DNA of 27,157 bases, from the NCBI GenBank assembly GCA_039920645.1, contig JBDSDI010000120.1:1-27157 (forward strand). Reading direction: 5' to 3'. Each line of letters opens with the position of its first letter. Positions within the stretch are counted from its first letter, which is position 1. Shown here piece after piece: positions 8,265-15,925 of the stretch. The position numbers and the translations under genes are program-made. Below the pieces are notes generated by a model, which was not told the DNA's origin, made no database searches, and saw nothing but the letters and a program-made list of their open reading frames with translations. The stretch is from CAMCVE01 sp039920645 (GTDB lineage Bacteria > Bdellovibrionota > UBA2428).

Positions 8265-8810
8265 ATGCTATTAAAAACCCTTGGGGTCATTTCGACCCTC
8301 GTTATCCTGCTTCTTGCGGTCGCTTCCTTCCAGAAGACGGACTTTACAATTTCACGCTCCCTCGTGATCAATGCGCCAACGACGGCGATCCATGCGCAGA
8401 TCAACGACTTCCATGCCTGGCAGGCCTGGTCGCCCTGGGCCCAGATGGATACAAAGATGCTCACCAGATTCGACGGCCCCCCCTCCGGCCAGGGAGCGAG
8501 TTACTACTGGAAAGGCAACAGCAAAGTCGGCGAGGGCACGATGACGATCGTGTCGAGCGCGCCCGAACTCATCGTGATGAATCTCGATTTCAAAAAGCCC
8601 ATGAAGGCCACCAATATTGCAGAATTCCGCCTGTCTTCTGAAGGACAAGGAACTCTCGTAACCTGGACCATGACGGGCAAGAACGGACTTCTCTCGAAGA
8701 CCATTGGTCTCTTTCTCAATATGGATAAGCTCGTCGGATCCGACTTTGAAAAAGGTTTAGCTCAGTTGAAACTCATCAGCGAAGTCCCCGCGAAATCCAG
8801 CGGGAACTGA
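8265..8810 (+). CDS. Membrane-anchored SRPBCC family protein
   Basis: A 181-residue protein with one N-terminal transmembrane segment (MLLKTLGVISTLVILLLAVA) and then an SRPBCC (polyketide cyclase/dehydrase-like) domain. Recognisable parts are ISRSLVINAPTTAIHAQIND at the first strand, FHAWQAWSPWAQMD, the GASYYWKGNSKVGEGTMTI hairpin, and the final helix KLVGSDFEKGLAQLK. Ligand and function are unknown. The ATG at 8265 begins the transmembrane segment. No good ribosome site precedes it, and the frame stays open back to 8091, so the start is uncertain. It is followed 25 nt later by a second SRPBCC gene with the same anchor-plus-domain layout; the two are probably one operon. Confidence 0.8.
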   Translation: MLLKTLGVISTLVILLLAVASFQKTDFTISRSLVINAPTTAIHAQINDFHAWQAWSPWAQMDTKMLTRFDGPPSGQGASYYWKGNSKVGEGTMTIVSSAPELIVMNLDFKKPMKATNIAEFRLSSEGQGTLVTWTMTGKNGLLSKTIGLFLNMDKLVGSDFEKGLAQLKLISEVPAKSSGN

Positions 8811-8835
8811 AACGCTTCGAAGCATGCAGGGATCT

Positions 8836-9363
8836 ATGAAGCTCAAAATTTTTGTAACCCTCGTCGTTGTTTTCGCTCTTGGGATTTACGTCGCGCGCAG
8901 AGTCCCTACTACGGTCCACGTTGAACACACCTTCAACGCTCCCGTCGCTAAAGTCTGGGCGGTCTGGACCGATCCTGAGGCTATGAAACAGTGGTGGAGT
9001 CCTACGGATTACACCGCGCCTGTGATCAGGAGCAATTTACAAGTCGGAGGACGTTTCCTTTACGCGATGAAATCCCCCAAAGGCGAAATGTCGTGGAACG
9101 CCGGAACCTACACCGAAATCGTGCCTCTTCAAAAGATCGTATCGACGATGTCCTTCTCCGATGAAAACGGCCGCGCGATGACCGGTGCGGAAATCAAAAT
9201 TCCCGGCGTCTGGCCCGACAGCATTGGTGTCGTCGTCGAGTTCAAGGATCTCGGCGCCAAAACGTTAGTCTCCGTCACCGAAACGGGAATACCCGCGATC
9301 ATGAAGCTTTTTGCCTCGATGGGTTGGACTCAGCAGTTCGAAAAATTCGAGAAGCTACTTTAA
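8836..9363 (+). CDS. Membrane-anchored AHSA1-type SRPBCC protein
   Basis: A 175-residue protein with an N-terminal anchor (MKLKIFVTLVVVFALGIYVA) followed by an AHSA1-type domain. Marks are VEHTFNAPVAKVWAVWTD, the WWSPTDY turn, VGGRFLYAM, KIPGVWPDSI and the closing helix MGWTQQFEKFEKLL. The middle and end closely parallel the soluble AHSA1 protein at 2019-2561, suggesting common descent. The ATG at 8836 is preferred over the one at 8824 because AGGG lies 4-5 nt upstream and the shorter form starts directly on the hydrophobic segment. It is 25 nt after its tandem neighbour. Its TAA stop shares the palindrome TTAA (9360-9363) with the stop of the convergent gene. Confidence 0.85.
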   Translation: MKLKIFVTLVVVFALGIYVARRVPTTVHVEHTFNAPVAKVWAVWTDPEAMKQWWSPTDYTAPVIRSNLQVGGRFLYAMKSPKGEMSWNAGTYTEIVPLQKIVSTMSFSDENGRAMTGAEIKIPGVWPDSIGVVVEFKDLGAKTLVSVTETGIPAIMKLFASMGWTQQFEKFEKLL

Positions 9364-10982
9364 GCGGCTTTGTCTTCGGCCGGACCGTCGTCGTTAAAGA
9401 GGGGCTCGAAACTGTCGGGATCCGCGGCGTCGAAGCAGCGCTGATAACCCGATGGAACTTTTCCCTTCAAGAAATCGTCCATCTGGACATAAGGATAGAG
9501 CTCCCCGTAGTGCTTCACCTCGGAGCCATTGACGCGTTTCATAACGTGCCAGGGCCTGAGATAAGAAGCGCGTTTGATGCCCATCGCACTCAACATGTGC
9601 GCAAGACTCGAAAGCGTTTCGTGGTGGAAGTTCGCAACGCGTTTGCGTTTGTCAGGCACAACGAGTCCGGCGACCAGCCCCGGATCTTGAGTCGCGACTC
9701 CCGTCGGACAACGGTTGGTGTTGCACTGAAGAGCCTGAATACAACCTAGAGCGAGGAGCATCCCGCGCGCCGAGTAGACGACATCCGCTCCGAGAGCCAA
9801 ACGTTTGAGGATCTCGAAAGACGTGGTGACCTTACCGGAGGTGAAGAGTTTCACGTCGGAGCGCAGACCGAAACCGAGCAGGCAGTGATGAACGAAAACG
9901 AGCGCGTCGACGCCGGGATAGCCGACGTAGTTCGAGAACTCGAGCGGCGCCGCACCGGTTCCGCCTTCGCCGCCATCGATCGAGATGTAATCGGGGCGAA
10001 TGCCCGTCTTTTTCATCGCCTTGCAAAGCGCCATGAACTCGCGACGTTTGCCGAGACAAAGTTTGATGCCGACAGGTTTGCCGCCGCTGAGCTTGCGCAG
10101 GCGAGCCACGAACTCGAGCATACCGACTGGGGTCGAGAACTCGGAATGGGCGGGTGGCGAAACGACGTCCTTACCCATGGGTACGTTGCGGATCTCGGAA
10201 ATTTCGCGTGTAACTTTTTTCGCGGGCAATATCCCGCCGTGAGAAGGCTTCGCGCCCTGCGAGAGTTTCAGTTCGATCATTTTAATTTGGGGAGTCATCG
10301 CATTTTTCTCGAAGAGGGCGGCCGAGAAGCTTCCGTCTTCATTGCGACAGCTGAAATATCCCGTTCCGATCTGCCAAATAAGATCACCACCGTGCTGCAG
10401 ATGGTACTGGCTGAGCCCCCCTTCGCCGGTGTTGTGAGCGAATTTTCCGTCGAGTGCCGCACCGTTGAGCGCAAGGATCGCATTTTGACTGAGGGAGCCG
10501 TAGCTCATCGCCGAAATATTGAAGATGCTCGCGCTATAGGGCGCCGAGCACTGAGGTCCACCGATCGTCGTGCGCAGATCTGCGACTTTGAGAGTCGATG
10601 GCGAGAGAGAATGCGTGACCCACTCGTAACCATCGGCGTAGACGTCGTGCTGAGTTCCGAACGGAACACTATCGACATCGCCCTTCGCGCGCTGATAAAC
10701 GACCGAGCGTTGTTCGCGACTAAAAGGAACACCGTCGGTATTTGATTCGACGAAATACTGATTCACCTTCGGGCGCAGAGACTCAGCCCAGTAGCGCATC
10801 CTGCCGATCACGGGAAAGTTCCTCCGAAGCGCATGCGCGTTCTGGAAGTAATCGATGTAACCCATCACCAGCAGTGGGCCGACAAAGGCGAAGCTCCAGA
10901 ATATCCCGGGGCTTACGAAAATTCCCACTAGAACGAGTACGGCCGTCAGGGACACGGAACTCCAAATAAATAGCTTTCTCAT
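9360..10982 (-). CDS. Membrane-anchored FMN-binding glutamate synthase-domain protein
   Basis: The 540-residue product matches the FMN/3Fe-4S synthase domain of GltB-like proteins. These form glutamate or perform an uncharacterised FMN reaction on their own. Visible motifs are FNISAMSYGSLS (about 155-165), NTGEGG (184-189), IDGGEGGTGAAP (335-346), and the cluster cysteines 414, 420 and 425 in the spacing C-x5-C-x4-C followed by PTGVATQDP. There is no glutamine amidotransferase domain and no GltD gene nearby, so glutamine-dependent glutamate synthesis is not assured. Two hydrophobic segments at about 5-22 and 28-45 anchor it to the membrane with the domain probably cytoplasmic. ATG at 10982 is used rather than the TTG one codon earlier. 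Confidence 0.9.
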   Translation of the reverse strand: MRKLFIWSSVSLTAVLVLVGIFVSPGIFWSFAFVGPLLVMGYIDYFQNAHALRRNFPVIGRMRYWAESLRPKVNQYFVESNTDGVPFSREQRSVVYQRAKGDVDSVPFGTQHDVYADGYEWVTHSLSPSTLKVADLRTTIGGPQCSAPYSASIFNISAMSYGSLSQNAILALNGAALDGKFAHNTGEGGLSQYHLQHGGDLIWQIGTGYFSCRNEDGSFSAALFEKNAMTPQIKMIELKLSQGAKPSHGGILPAKKVTREISEIRNVPMGKDVVSPPAHSEFSTPVGMLEFVARLRKLSGGKPVGIKLCLGKRREFMALCKAMKKTGIRPDYISIDGGEGGTGAAPLEFSNYVGYPGVDALVFVHHCLLGFGLRSDVKLFTSGKVTTSFEILKRLALGADVVYSARGMLLALGCIQALQCNTNRCPTGVATQDPGLVAGLVVPDKRKRVANFHHETLSSLAHMLSAMGIKRASYLRPWHVMKRVNGSEVKHYGELYPYVQMDDFLKGKVPSGYQRCFDAADPDSFEPLFNDDGPAEDKAA

Positions 10983-11096
10983 CAACTTCGTTTTCGGAGT
11001 TTTTCAGGTAGCTATTGAGGTTGATCGTCATCAAAGCTTTGACGACTGGTCAAAAGACTCACTTTGAAGCCGCATTGCCAACCAAGCCTCCGATAT

Positions 11097-12050
11097 TTAA
11101 ATCGTGGCGATATAGTCTTCGAGCTTATCGAAGGATCCGGTCCAACCTTGGGTCATGCCCGCGCGTTCTTTCACAAATGTCGCGATCTCCTCGACCGAAG
11201 CCTTGCCGTAGACTTCCCACGTGATGGTCACGCGCGTCTGCTGCGGACCCTCTTCCGCAAACGCGATCGTGGTGAGCATGGTCTCCGGCCATGTCGGGGC
11301 AAAGGGATGACGAGAGATTTTCTCATCCTTGTCACAAAAGACCTGAGTATACACGAGACGATCGGGTTTCTTGATTTCCAGGTAGTTCGTGCGGCCGTAC
11401 ATCGTGATGTCCTTGCCGTTCGTCATTTTGTAGAAAGTACTGCCGCCGACTTTGATATCGGCGCGGATAAATTCCATCTGCATGCCCGTCGGAGGAAGCC
11501 ACTGCGAAAAATGTTTGGGATCAGTCCACATCTGGAACATGACTTCGAGCGGGACATCGAAGCTGCGATTGATGACGAATTGCTCTTTGCCCGCGGATTC
11601 TTTGCCCAGATATTCTGCCAGGCGGTCCCACGTCGCGTTTCCGCCGGCCTTCTTGATGAACTTCTTGGTCTCCGTAGCGGCTTCCGCGGTCGCCAATGCC
11701 ATCGTCATATCCATTTTTGTTTTGCCGTTGAATTCGGAAAAGTCGACCGTCACGCGGAATAGAGGCGGTTGCGTGTCGTTCGCACCGTGGTCGTAAACGA
11801 GTCGTGAGTATTTTTCGACCTCGTAATATTTCGTATTGTTCTCGTAGTCCGTACCGTCGGGACCGTGCATCGTATAGATCCAGCTGCCGCCCACCCGAAG
11901 ATCCTTGCTATGGGTCGTGAGAGTAAAGCCGCGGGGACCCCACCACTGCGCGACTTGCTTAGGATCGGTCCACGCATTCCAAACGGCTTTGATGGGAGCA
12001 TCGTAGATACGGGTGATTTGGATTTCGTTGGGCTTATTTTTTGCGGACAT
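11097..12050 (-). CDS. Tandem AHSA1/SRPBCC double-domain protein
   Basis: The 317-residue protein holds two AHSA1 domains in a row. The first runs from about residue 8 (IQITRIYDAPIKAVWNAWTD, then WWGPRGF and GGSWIYTMHG) to about 155. The second runs from about 165 (FVINRSFDVPLEVMFQMWTD, FSQWLPPTGM, GGSTFYKM, APTWPE) to the closing GWTGSFDKLEDYI. Its ATG at 12050 lies inside the end of the ArsR gene (17-nt overlap), preceded by a purine-rich AAAGGGAAAAAG, so the two are translationally coupled. ArsR-AHSA1 operons are common in bacteria, with the regulator thought to control its own operon; the ligand is usually unknown. The single-domain form is usual, so the tandem duplication is a mild oddity. 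Confidence 0.9.
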   Translation of the reverse strand: MSAKNKPNEIQITRIYDAPIKAVWNAWTDPKQVAQWWGPRGFTLTTHSKDLRVGGSWIYTMHGPDGTDYENNTKYYEVEKYSRLVYDHGANDTQPPLFRVTVDFSEFNGKTKMDMTMALATAEAATETKKFIKKAGGNATWDRLAEYLGKESAGKEQFVINRSFDVPLEVMFQMWTDPKHFSQWLPPTGMQMEFIRADIKVGGSTFYKMTNGKDITMYGRTNYLEIKKPDRLVYTQVFCDKDEKISRHPFAPTWPETMLTTIAFAEEGPQQTRVTITWEVYGKASVEEIATFVKERAGMTQGWTGSFDKLEDYIATI

Positions 12051-12399
12051 TCTTTTTCCCTTTCTTAACTTCTGTTGCGGCCACGGACTTGAGATAAATA
12101 TCGAGGCGATCGAAACTTTCTTCCCAGAAGCTGCGGTAGGTTTCCATCCAATTGGACACGTCCCTGAGGGCGACGGCGTTGAGCGTACACGGGCGCCACT
12201 GCGCATCGCGGGTTTTGGTCACAAGTCCGGCATTTTCCAAAACCTTGAGATGTTTAGTGACCGCCGGCAGACTCATATCTTTAAGGAAAGGTTTGGCGAG
12301 ATCAGAGACGTTGGCTTGTCCCTTAGACAAACGCGCAAGCATCGCCCTCCGAGTAGGATCGGCAAGGGCTGAAAAAGTCTGGCTTAAACGATCTTGCAT
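12034..12399 (-). CDS. ArsR-family (winged helix) transcriptional regulator
   Basis: A 121-residue DNA-binding repressor of the ArsR/SmtB fold. It opens with FSALADPTRRAMLARLSKG, the usual family start, followed by the helix-turn-helix around residues 42-62 (SLPAVTKHLKVLENAGLV) and the wing TRDAQWRPCTL. It lacks the paired cysteines of the arsenic- or cadmium-sensing members, as usual for the group linked to AHSA1 genes. A lysine-rich C-terminal tail (about 12 residues) overlaps the start of the AHSA1 gene. A perfect inverted repeat 16-37 nt upstream of the start is the likely operator, implying autoregulation of the two-gene operon. The ribosome site is weak. Confidence 0.92.
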   Translation of the reverse strand: MQDRLSQTFSALADPTRRAMLARLSKGQANVSDLAKPFLKDMSLPAVTKHLKVLENAGLVTKTRDAQWRPCTLNAVALRDVSNWMETYRSFWEESFDRLDIYLKSVAATEVKKGKKNVRKK

Positions 12400-12414
12400 A
12401 TAAAACCCATTAGT

Positions 12415-12436
12415 TAATTAACTTATAGGTTAATTA
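12415..12436. promoter_or_regulatory. Inverted repeat, probable ArsR operator
   Basis: TAATTAAC (12415-12422) and GTTAATTA (12429-12436) are exact reverse complements around a 6-nt spacer. The site is 16 nt upstream of the ArsR start on the minus strand, where an autoregulatory operator would overlap the promoter. GTTAATTA also occurs a second time at 12413-12420, so a direct repeat overlaps the inverted one. Assignment to ArsR is inference from position. Confidence 0.6.
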
Positions 12437-12442
12437 TGAAGC

Positions 12443-12480
12443 CTCCGCAAGTCTTGATCAAGACCTTCTTGGCGGCGGAG
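12443..12480. other. Nested palindrome/hairpin in the 12400-12774 intergenic region
   Basis: CTCCGC (12443-12448) pairs with GCGGAG (12475-12480), and inside lies the perfect 14-base palindrome GTCTTGATCAAGAC (12451-12464). No T-run follows on either strand, so it is not a standard terminator. It lies between the ArsR operator and tRNA-Glu. The rest of this 375-base gap holds the operator, tRNA-Glu and the leader of the E1 gene; I see no further gene. Confidence 0.35.
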
Positions 12481-12552
12481 AGACGTGGTCTGGCCGTAAA
12501 ACAGCTACCGCTCCGTATTTCAGGATGATGAACAAATAAACTTTTCGGTGAA

Positions 12553-12628
12553 TGGCGTTCCCACGGGGATTCGAACCCCGGTTACCAGGATGAAAACCTG
12601 GTGTCCTAGGCCTCTAGACGATGGGAAC
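12553..12628 (-). tRNA. tRNA-Glu (anticodon UUC)
   Basis: A complete 76-nt cloverleaf on the minus strand. The acceptor stem GTTCCCA pairs with TGGGAAC. The anticodon stem CCAGG/CCTGG encloses TTTTCAT, giving anticodon TTC (positions 12594-12592). The T arm contains GGGGTTCGAATCCCC. The discriminator G and an encoded CCA (12555-12553) end the gene. The D-arm sequence TCGTCTAGAGGCCTAGGACA is typical of bacterial tRNA-Glu. Confidence 0.97.
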
Positions 12629-12774
12629 GTGCTTGAGGTGGGGTTGTATTTCCCATACCTCCCCTTTTAAATCCAGCGCTAAGTTTGTTTATTTTCACGC
12701 CCCGCACAGCAGAATTGAAGAAGCCCTATTTCGTGCTTGTCTGAGCAGCTTAACTTAGTAATTTCGCAAGGCTT

Positions 12775-15627
12775 ATGCCCAAAACTTCTTGGTCACTCAC
12801 CCCTGCTCCTAAAGACCCTTCGCGCGACGTTCTGAATTCGATCATCAAGCGCGTTCAGACGCACACGATGAACATGATCTATCTCGCGAATTCACGCGAC
12901 GACGTGGAAAAGGGCGACCCCAAAGTCGGCGGCCATCCTTCGGCCTGCAGCTCGGCGCTGCACCTGCTCTCGTGCTTGCATCTCGTGGTGAAGAATCCCC
13001 AAGACTACATGGCGATCAAGCCTCACGCTTCGCCCGTTGACCATTCCAACAATTACCTTCTGCACCTGCTCCTCGAAAAAGACGGCAAGCGCATGTCCGA
13101 CGATCGCATGCGTCTCGCGATGAAAAACCTGCGTCACTTCACGCACACCGGCGAGCCCGTCTTCCAAAGTTACCACTCGGCCTACGATCCCGATCACTGG
13201 AACACCGTTCCCTCGGGCTCCGTCGGCATTCCTCCCGTTCAAGCTCTCTATCTCGCGCATGCCTACCGCATGGCTGAAAAGCATGGCTACGATGTCCCTC
13301 AGGACGCGCACTTTTGGTGCCTCATGGGCGACTCCGAATTCCGTGAAGGCTCGCTCTCTGAAGCGATGCCCGAAGGCGCCGAGCGCGGCCTCGGTAACCT
13401 CACCTGGATCCTCGACTACAACCGCCAGTCGCTCGATGGTCACCGCGTCTTGAATGAAGCAGGCCTCGGAGCAAAAGATAATGATCGCGCTGAAGGGACC
13501 TTCCTCGCTAACGGCTGGAACGTCACGCAGCTTCGTCACGGAAAGTTCCGTCAGAAAGTGATCGCCGATGCCGGCACGAACGGCGAAGCTTTGCAGAACG
13601 TCATCGAGAGCGCCCTGCCCGACTACGAACTTCAGGCGCTACTCTCGTCGCGCGATTCCAAAAAAATCTTCGACGCCGTCAATCGCTACGACCAAGGAGC
13701 CGGCAAAGCACTCAAGGCGCTCTCCGAGTCCGACACCATGAAATTCTTCACCGACCTCGGTGGCCACGATACCGATCTCGTTGTCGAAGCGCTTCGCCAG
13801 TCGAAAGAAGATCCCGAGAAGCCGCACCTCATCATCGCTCACACCATCAAGGGCTGGAATCTGCGCTGCTCGGCCCAGTCGACCAACCACTCCGCCATGC
13901 TCGAAGAAGACGAAGTGTTTGATCTTCGTGGCAAGTGCGGACTGAATCCGAAAGATCTCTTCGCCTTCGATCACTTCGACGTGAAGACGCCTGAAGGTGA
14001 ATACCTCAAGGCACGCGGCGACTGGGTCCTCCAAGGCATTGAAACACAGAAAAAACTCCAGGCGAGCAACGTCTCCGAGCTTCGTACCCAACTCCAGTCG
14101 ACCAAAGCGCTCGAGGGTTTCCCCGCGGAAATCGGCATCAACCTGAAGTTCGTTCCCCTGATTCACACGCAGTGGATGATCGGACAGCTCTCCGCAAAAC
14201 TCACGCGTATCGCCGAAACCCCCCTCGACGACGCGCAACTCAAAGAAGGCCAAAAGGCGCTTTCTGAATCCGAGAAAAAACTCAAACCCGTCGCCAATGC
14301 CTTCATCACGATGGCGCCCGACGTCGGGACCTCCACCAACCTCAACTCCACGCTCGACGGTCGCATCTTCGGCGTCGAAGCCGAAGACTTCGAAGCGGAT
14401 TACGGCGTCAAGAATTCGAAGGAACCCGACATCGTTCCGCACGAGAACGCTCACTCGCGCTTCATCCGTTTCGACATCGCCGAGTCCAACACCATGTCGT
14501 GCGTCGGTTCCTACGGCAAAATGGCCGCCTACACCGGCGTGCCTTTCATGCCGCTCATGACCGTCTACGACTTCTTCATCAAGCGCGCGCTGGACCAATA
14601 TTTCTTCAGCGCTTACTGGAGCTCGAGCTTCATCTGCGTCGGAACTCCCAGCGGTATCACCCTGTCGCCCGAGGGCGCGCAACACGGCTGGAAAAGCGAT
14701 ATCCAGATCGCGAACTCGATCACCTGGGAACCGGCCTACTGCCAAGAACTCGACTGGATCATGACCGAGACGCTACGCCGTCACCTGCATACGATCGTCA
14801 ACGGCCCCGAGTCACCCGAAAGCAACACCGGTCGTAGCGCCGTTATCATCCGCGCCGTCACGCGCGCGATCGAACAAAAGGAAATGATGAAGCGCCTCAA
14901 GACGCACAAGCGTTTCGAAGGCAAGTCCGAAGCCGAGATCCTCGAAGCCACTCGCCTCGATTGTCTGCAGGGCGGCTACTACCTCGTCGATTACCGCGGC
15001 ACCGAAGGCTACCGTCCGAGCGAGAATGTCGTGAACATTTTCACGATGGGCGCGCTCGTGACCGAAGCGCTACAAGCTTCCGACAAGCTCAAAGAAAAAG
15101 GTATTCTCGCCAACGTCATCCAGGTCAGTTCGACGGATCTACTCCTGGGCAACCTCGCGCACGAAACCAATTACGCGCACCTCAAGCAAGGCCTCGGCGT
15201 GACGGGCGATCTTTACGTCCGTGTCGAGGAAGGCAGCACCGCGAAGAAACCTTCGAACGGCGCCTACCCTCCCGCTCTCTACGCACCAAAACCTTTCGAC
15301 TCACTCGCGGCAACTCCCGCAGGTGTCGCACAGCTGCTAAGTCTCGCCGGTCGCCGCATTCCCGTGGTGAGCGTGCACGACGGCGAGCCCGGACTTCTCG
15401 ACAACATCGGATCTTGCGTGGGCACTCTTCAAAAGACGATCGCGACACGTCACCACTCCAAGTGCGGACGTCCAAGCGATATCTACGCCTACCATGGCAT
15501 GGATGCCGCTTCGGTCACGGAGGCGTGCGAAGCGGCTCTCGAAGAAAGCGCGCTCTCGGAAATCCGTATCGATTCCGCCTTAGCGCAAGCACTCAAAGCT
15601 TCAGCGGCTTCCGAAACCCACGCCTAG
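12775..15627 (+). CDS. Homodimeric-type pyruvate/2-oxoacid dehydrogenase E1 (AceE-like)
   Basis: The 950-residue cytoplasmic enzyme matches the thiamine-diphosphate E1 of the AceE type, which decarboxylates pyruvate and transfers the acetyl group to lipoyl-E2. Matching blocks are VGGHPSACSSALHLL (51-65; AceE has GGHIASF), the PSGSVGIPPVQALY block near 146-159, and the TDP/Mg motif GDSEFREGSLSEA starting at 185 with the paired Asn216 and the following QSLDG. Further on are HLIIAHTIKGWNL, the pyrimidine-domain segment IAESNTMSCVGSYGKMAAYT, and LSPEGAQHGWKSD. It is longer than typical AceE (about 890) and clearly divergent, with GDSE in place of GDGE. No E2 or E3 gene lies nearby. AAGG sits 5 nt upstream of the ATG. 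Substrate is probably pyruvate but unproven. Confidence 0.85.
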   Translation: MPKTSWSLTPAPKDPSRDVLNSIIKRVQTHTMNMIYLANSRDDVEKGDPKVGGHPSACSSALHLLSCLHLVVKNPQDYMAIKPHASPVDHSNNYLLHLLLEKDGKRMSDDRMRLAMKNLRHFTHTGEPVFQSYHSAYDPDHWNTVPSGSVGIPPVQALYLAHAYRMAEKHGYDVPQDAHFWCLMGDSEFREGSLSEAMPEGAERGLGNLTWILDYNRQSLDGHRVLNEAGLGAKDNDRAEGTFLANGWNVTQLRHGKFRQKVIADAGTNGEALQNVIESALPDYELQALLSSRDSKKIFDAVNRYDQGAGKALKALSESDTMKFFTDLGGHDTDLVVEALRQSKEDPEKPHLIIAHTIKGWNLRCSAQSTNHSAMLEEDEVFDLRGKCGLNPKDLFAFDHFDVKTPEGEYLKARGDWVLQGIETQKKLQASNVSELRTQLQSTKALEGFPAEIGINLKFVPLIHTQWMIGQLSAKLTRIAETPLDDAQLKEGQKALSESEKKLKPVANAFITMAPDVGTSTNLNSTLDGRIFGVEAEDFEADYGVKNSKEPDIVPHENAHSRFIRFDIAESNTMSCVGSYGKMAAYTGVPFMPLMTVYDFFIKRALDQYFFSAYWSSSFICVGTPSGITLSPEGAQHGWKSDIQIANSITWEPAYCQELDWIMTETLRRHLHTIVNGPESPESNTGRSAVIIRAVTRAIEQKEMMKRLKTHKRFEGKSEAEILEATRLDCLQGGYYLVDYRGTEGYRPSENVVNIFTMGALVTEALQASDKLKEKGILANVIQVSSTDLLLGNLAHETNYAHLKQGLGVTGDLYVRVEEGSTAKKPSNGAYPPALYAPKPFDSLAATPAGVAQLLSLAGRRIPVVSVHDGEPGLLDNIGSCVGTLQKTIATRHHSKCGRPSDIYAYHGMDAASVTEACEAALEESALSEIRIDSALAQALKASAASETHA

Positions 15628-15631
15628 CGGA

Positions 15632-15658
15632 TGTGTGCGGGCTTAGAGTCCGCACACA
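15632..15658 (+). other. Stem-loop just after the E1 gene
   Basis: TGTGTGCGG (15632-15640) pairs perfectly with CCGCACACA (15650-15658) around a 9-nt loop, 5 nt after the E1 stop codon. A short T-run (CTTTTTG) occurs only about 12 nt later, so it may be a weak terminator or an mRNA-stabilising 3' hairpin. Confidence 0.45.
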
Positions 15659-15831
15659 ACGGTGCACTGCTTTTTGTAAACGAGATAACTTATCGTTTCG
15701 CGATCGACGGTCGCGACACCGCCGATCTTTCCGTCTCGGGCAGCGCCGTAAACGTCTTCGTTGCATGTAACGAGGAAAGACGTCTTATCAAAGAGTACGA
15801 GACCGGACGTAGAGCACTCGCCCAAAAAATC

Positions 15832-15869
15832 GAAAACCCCACGAAGCTTAAGAGCTTCGCGGGGTTTTC
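15832..15869 (-). terminator. Bidirectional intrinsic terminator
   Basis: GAAAACCCC-A-CGAAGCT and AGCTTCG-C-GGGGTTTTC form a stem of 16 pairs with one mismatch and a TAAG loop. On the minus strand it runs into six T's after GA, terminating the 15926-16447 gene. On the plus strand TTTTC follows the stem, so it can also stop transcription from the E1 gene. Confidence 0.85.
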
Positions 15870-15925
15870 TCCTTGAGGAAGAGGGTTATAGGTAGGAAGG
15901 ATTTTCACTCAAGGTTCGGACCAAA

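Noticed and set aside
8216..8641. Plus-strand ORF starting TTG at 8216 near an AAGGAG
   Set aside because: It is out of frame with the SRPBCC gene, whose motifs are clear; the AAGGAG at 8200-8205 probably has another meaning or none.
9885..10745. Plus-strand ORF (286 aa) opposite the glutamate synthase-domain gene
   Set aside because: The minus-strand gene has clear cluster and FMN motifs; this frame shows no recognisable domain.
13639..14745. Long minus-strand ORF (368 aa) opposite the E1 gene
   Set aside because: It mirrors the codon-biased E1 gene, has no ribosome site and low-complexity Asp/Glu/Arg/Gly composition typical of antisense shadows.
15643..15825. Minus-strand ORF (60 aa) with three cysteines
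   Set aside because: It looks somewhat protein-like but lies directly behind a terminator on its strand, has no ribosome site, and its stop falls in a hairpin; left unannotated.
15631..15876. Plus-strand ORF (81 aa) after the E1 gene
   Set aside because: It runs through the intrinsic terminator at 15832-15869 and has no ribosome site.
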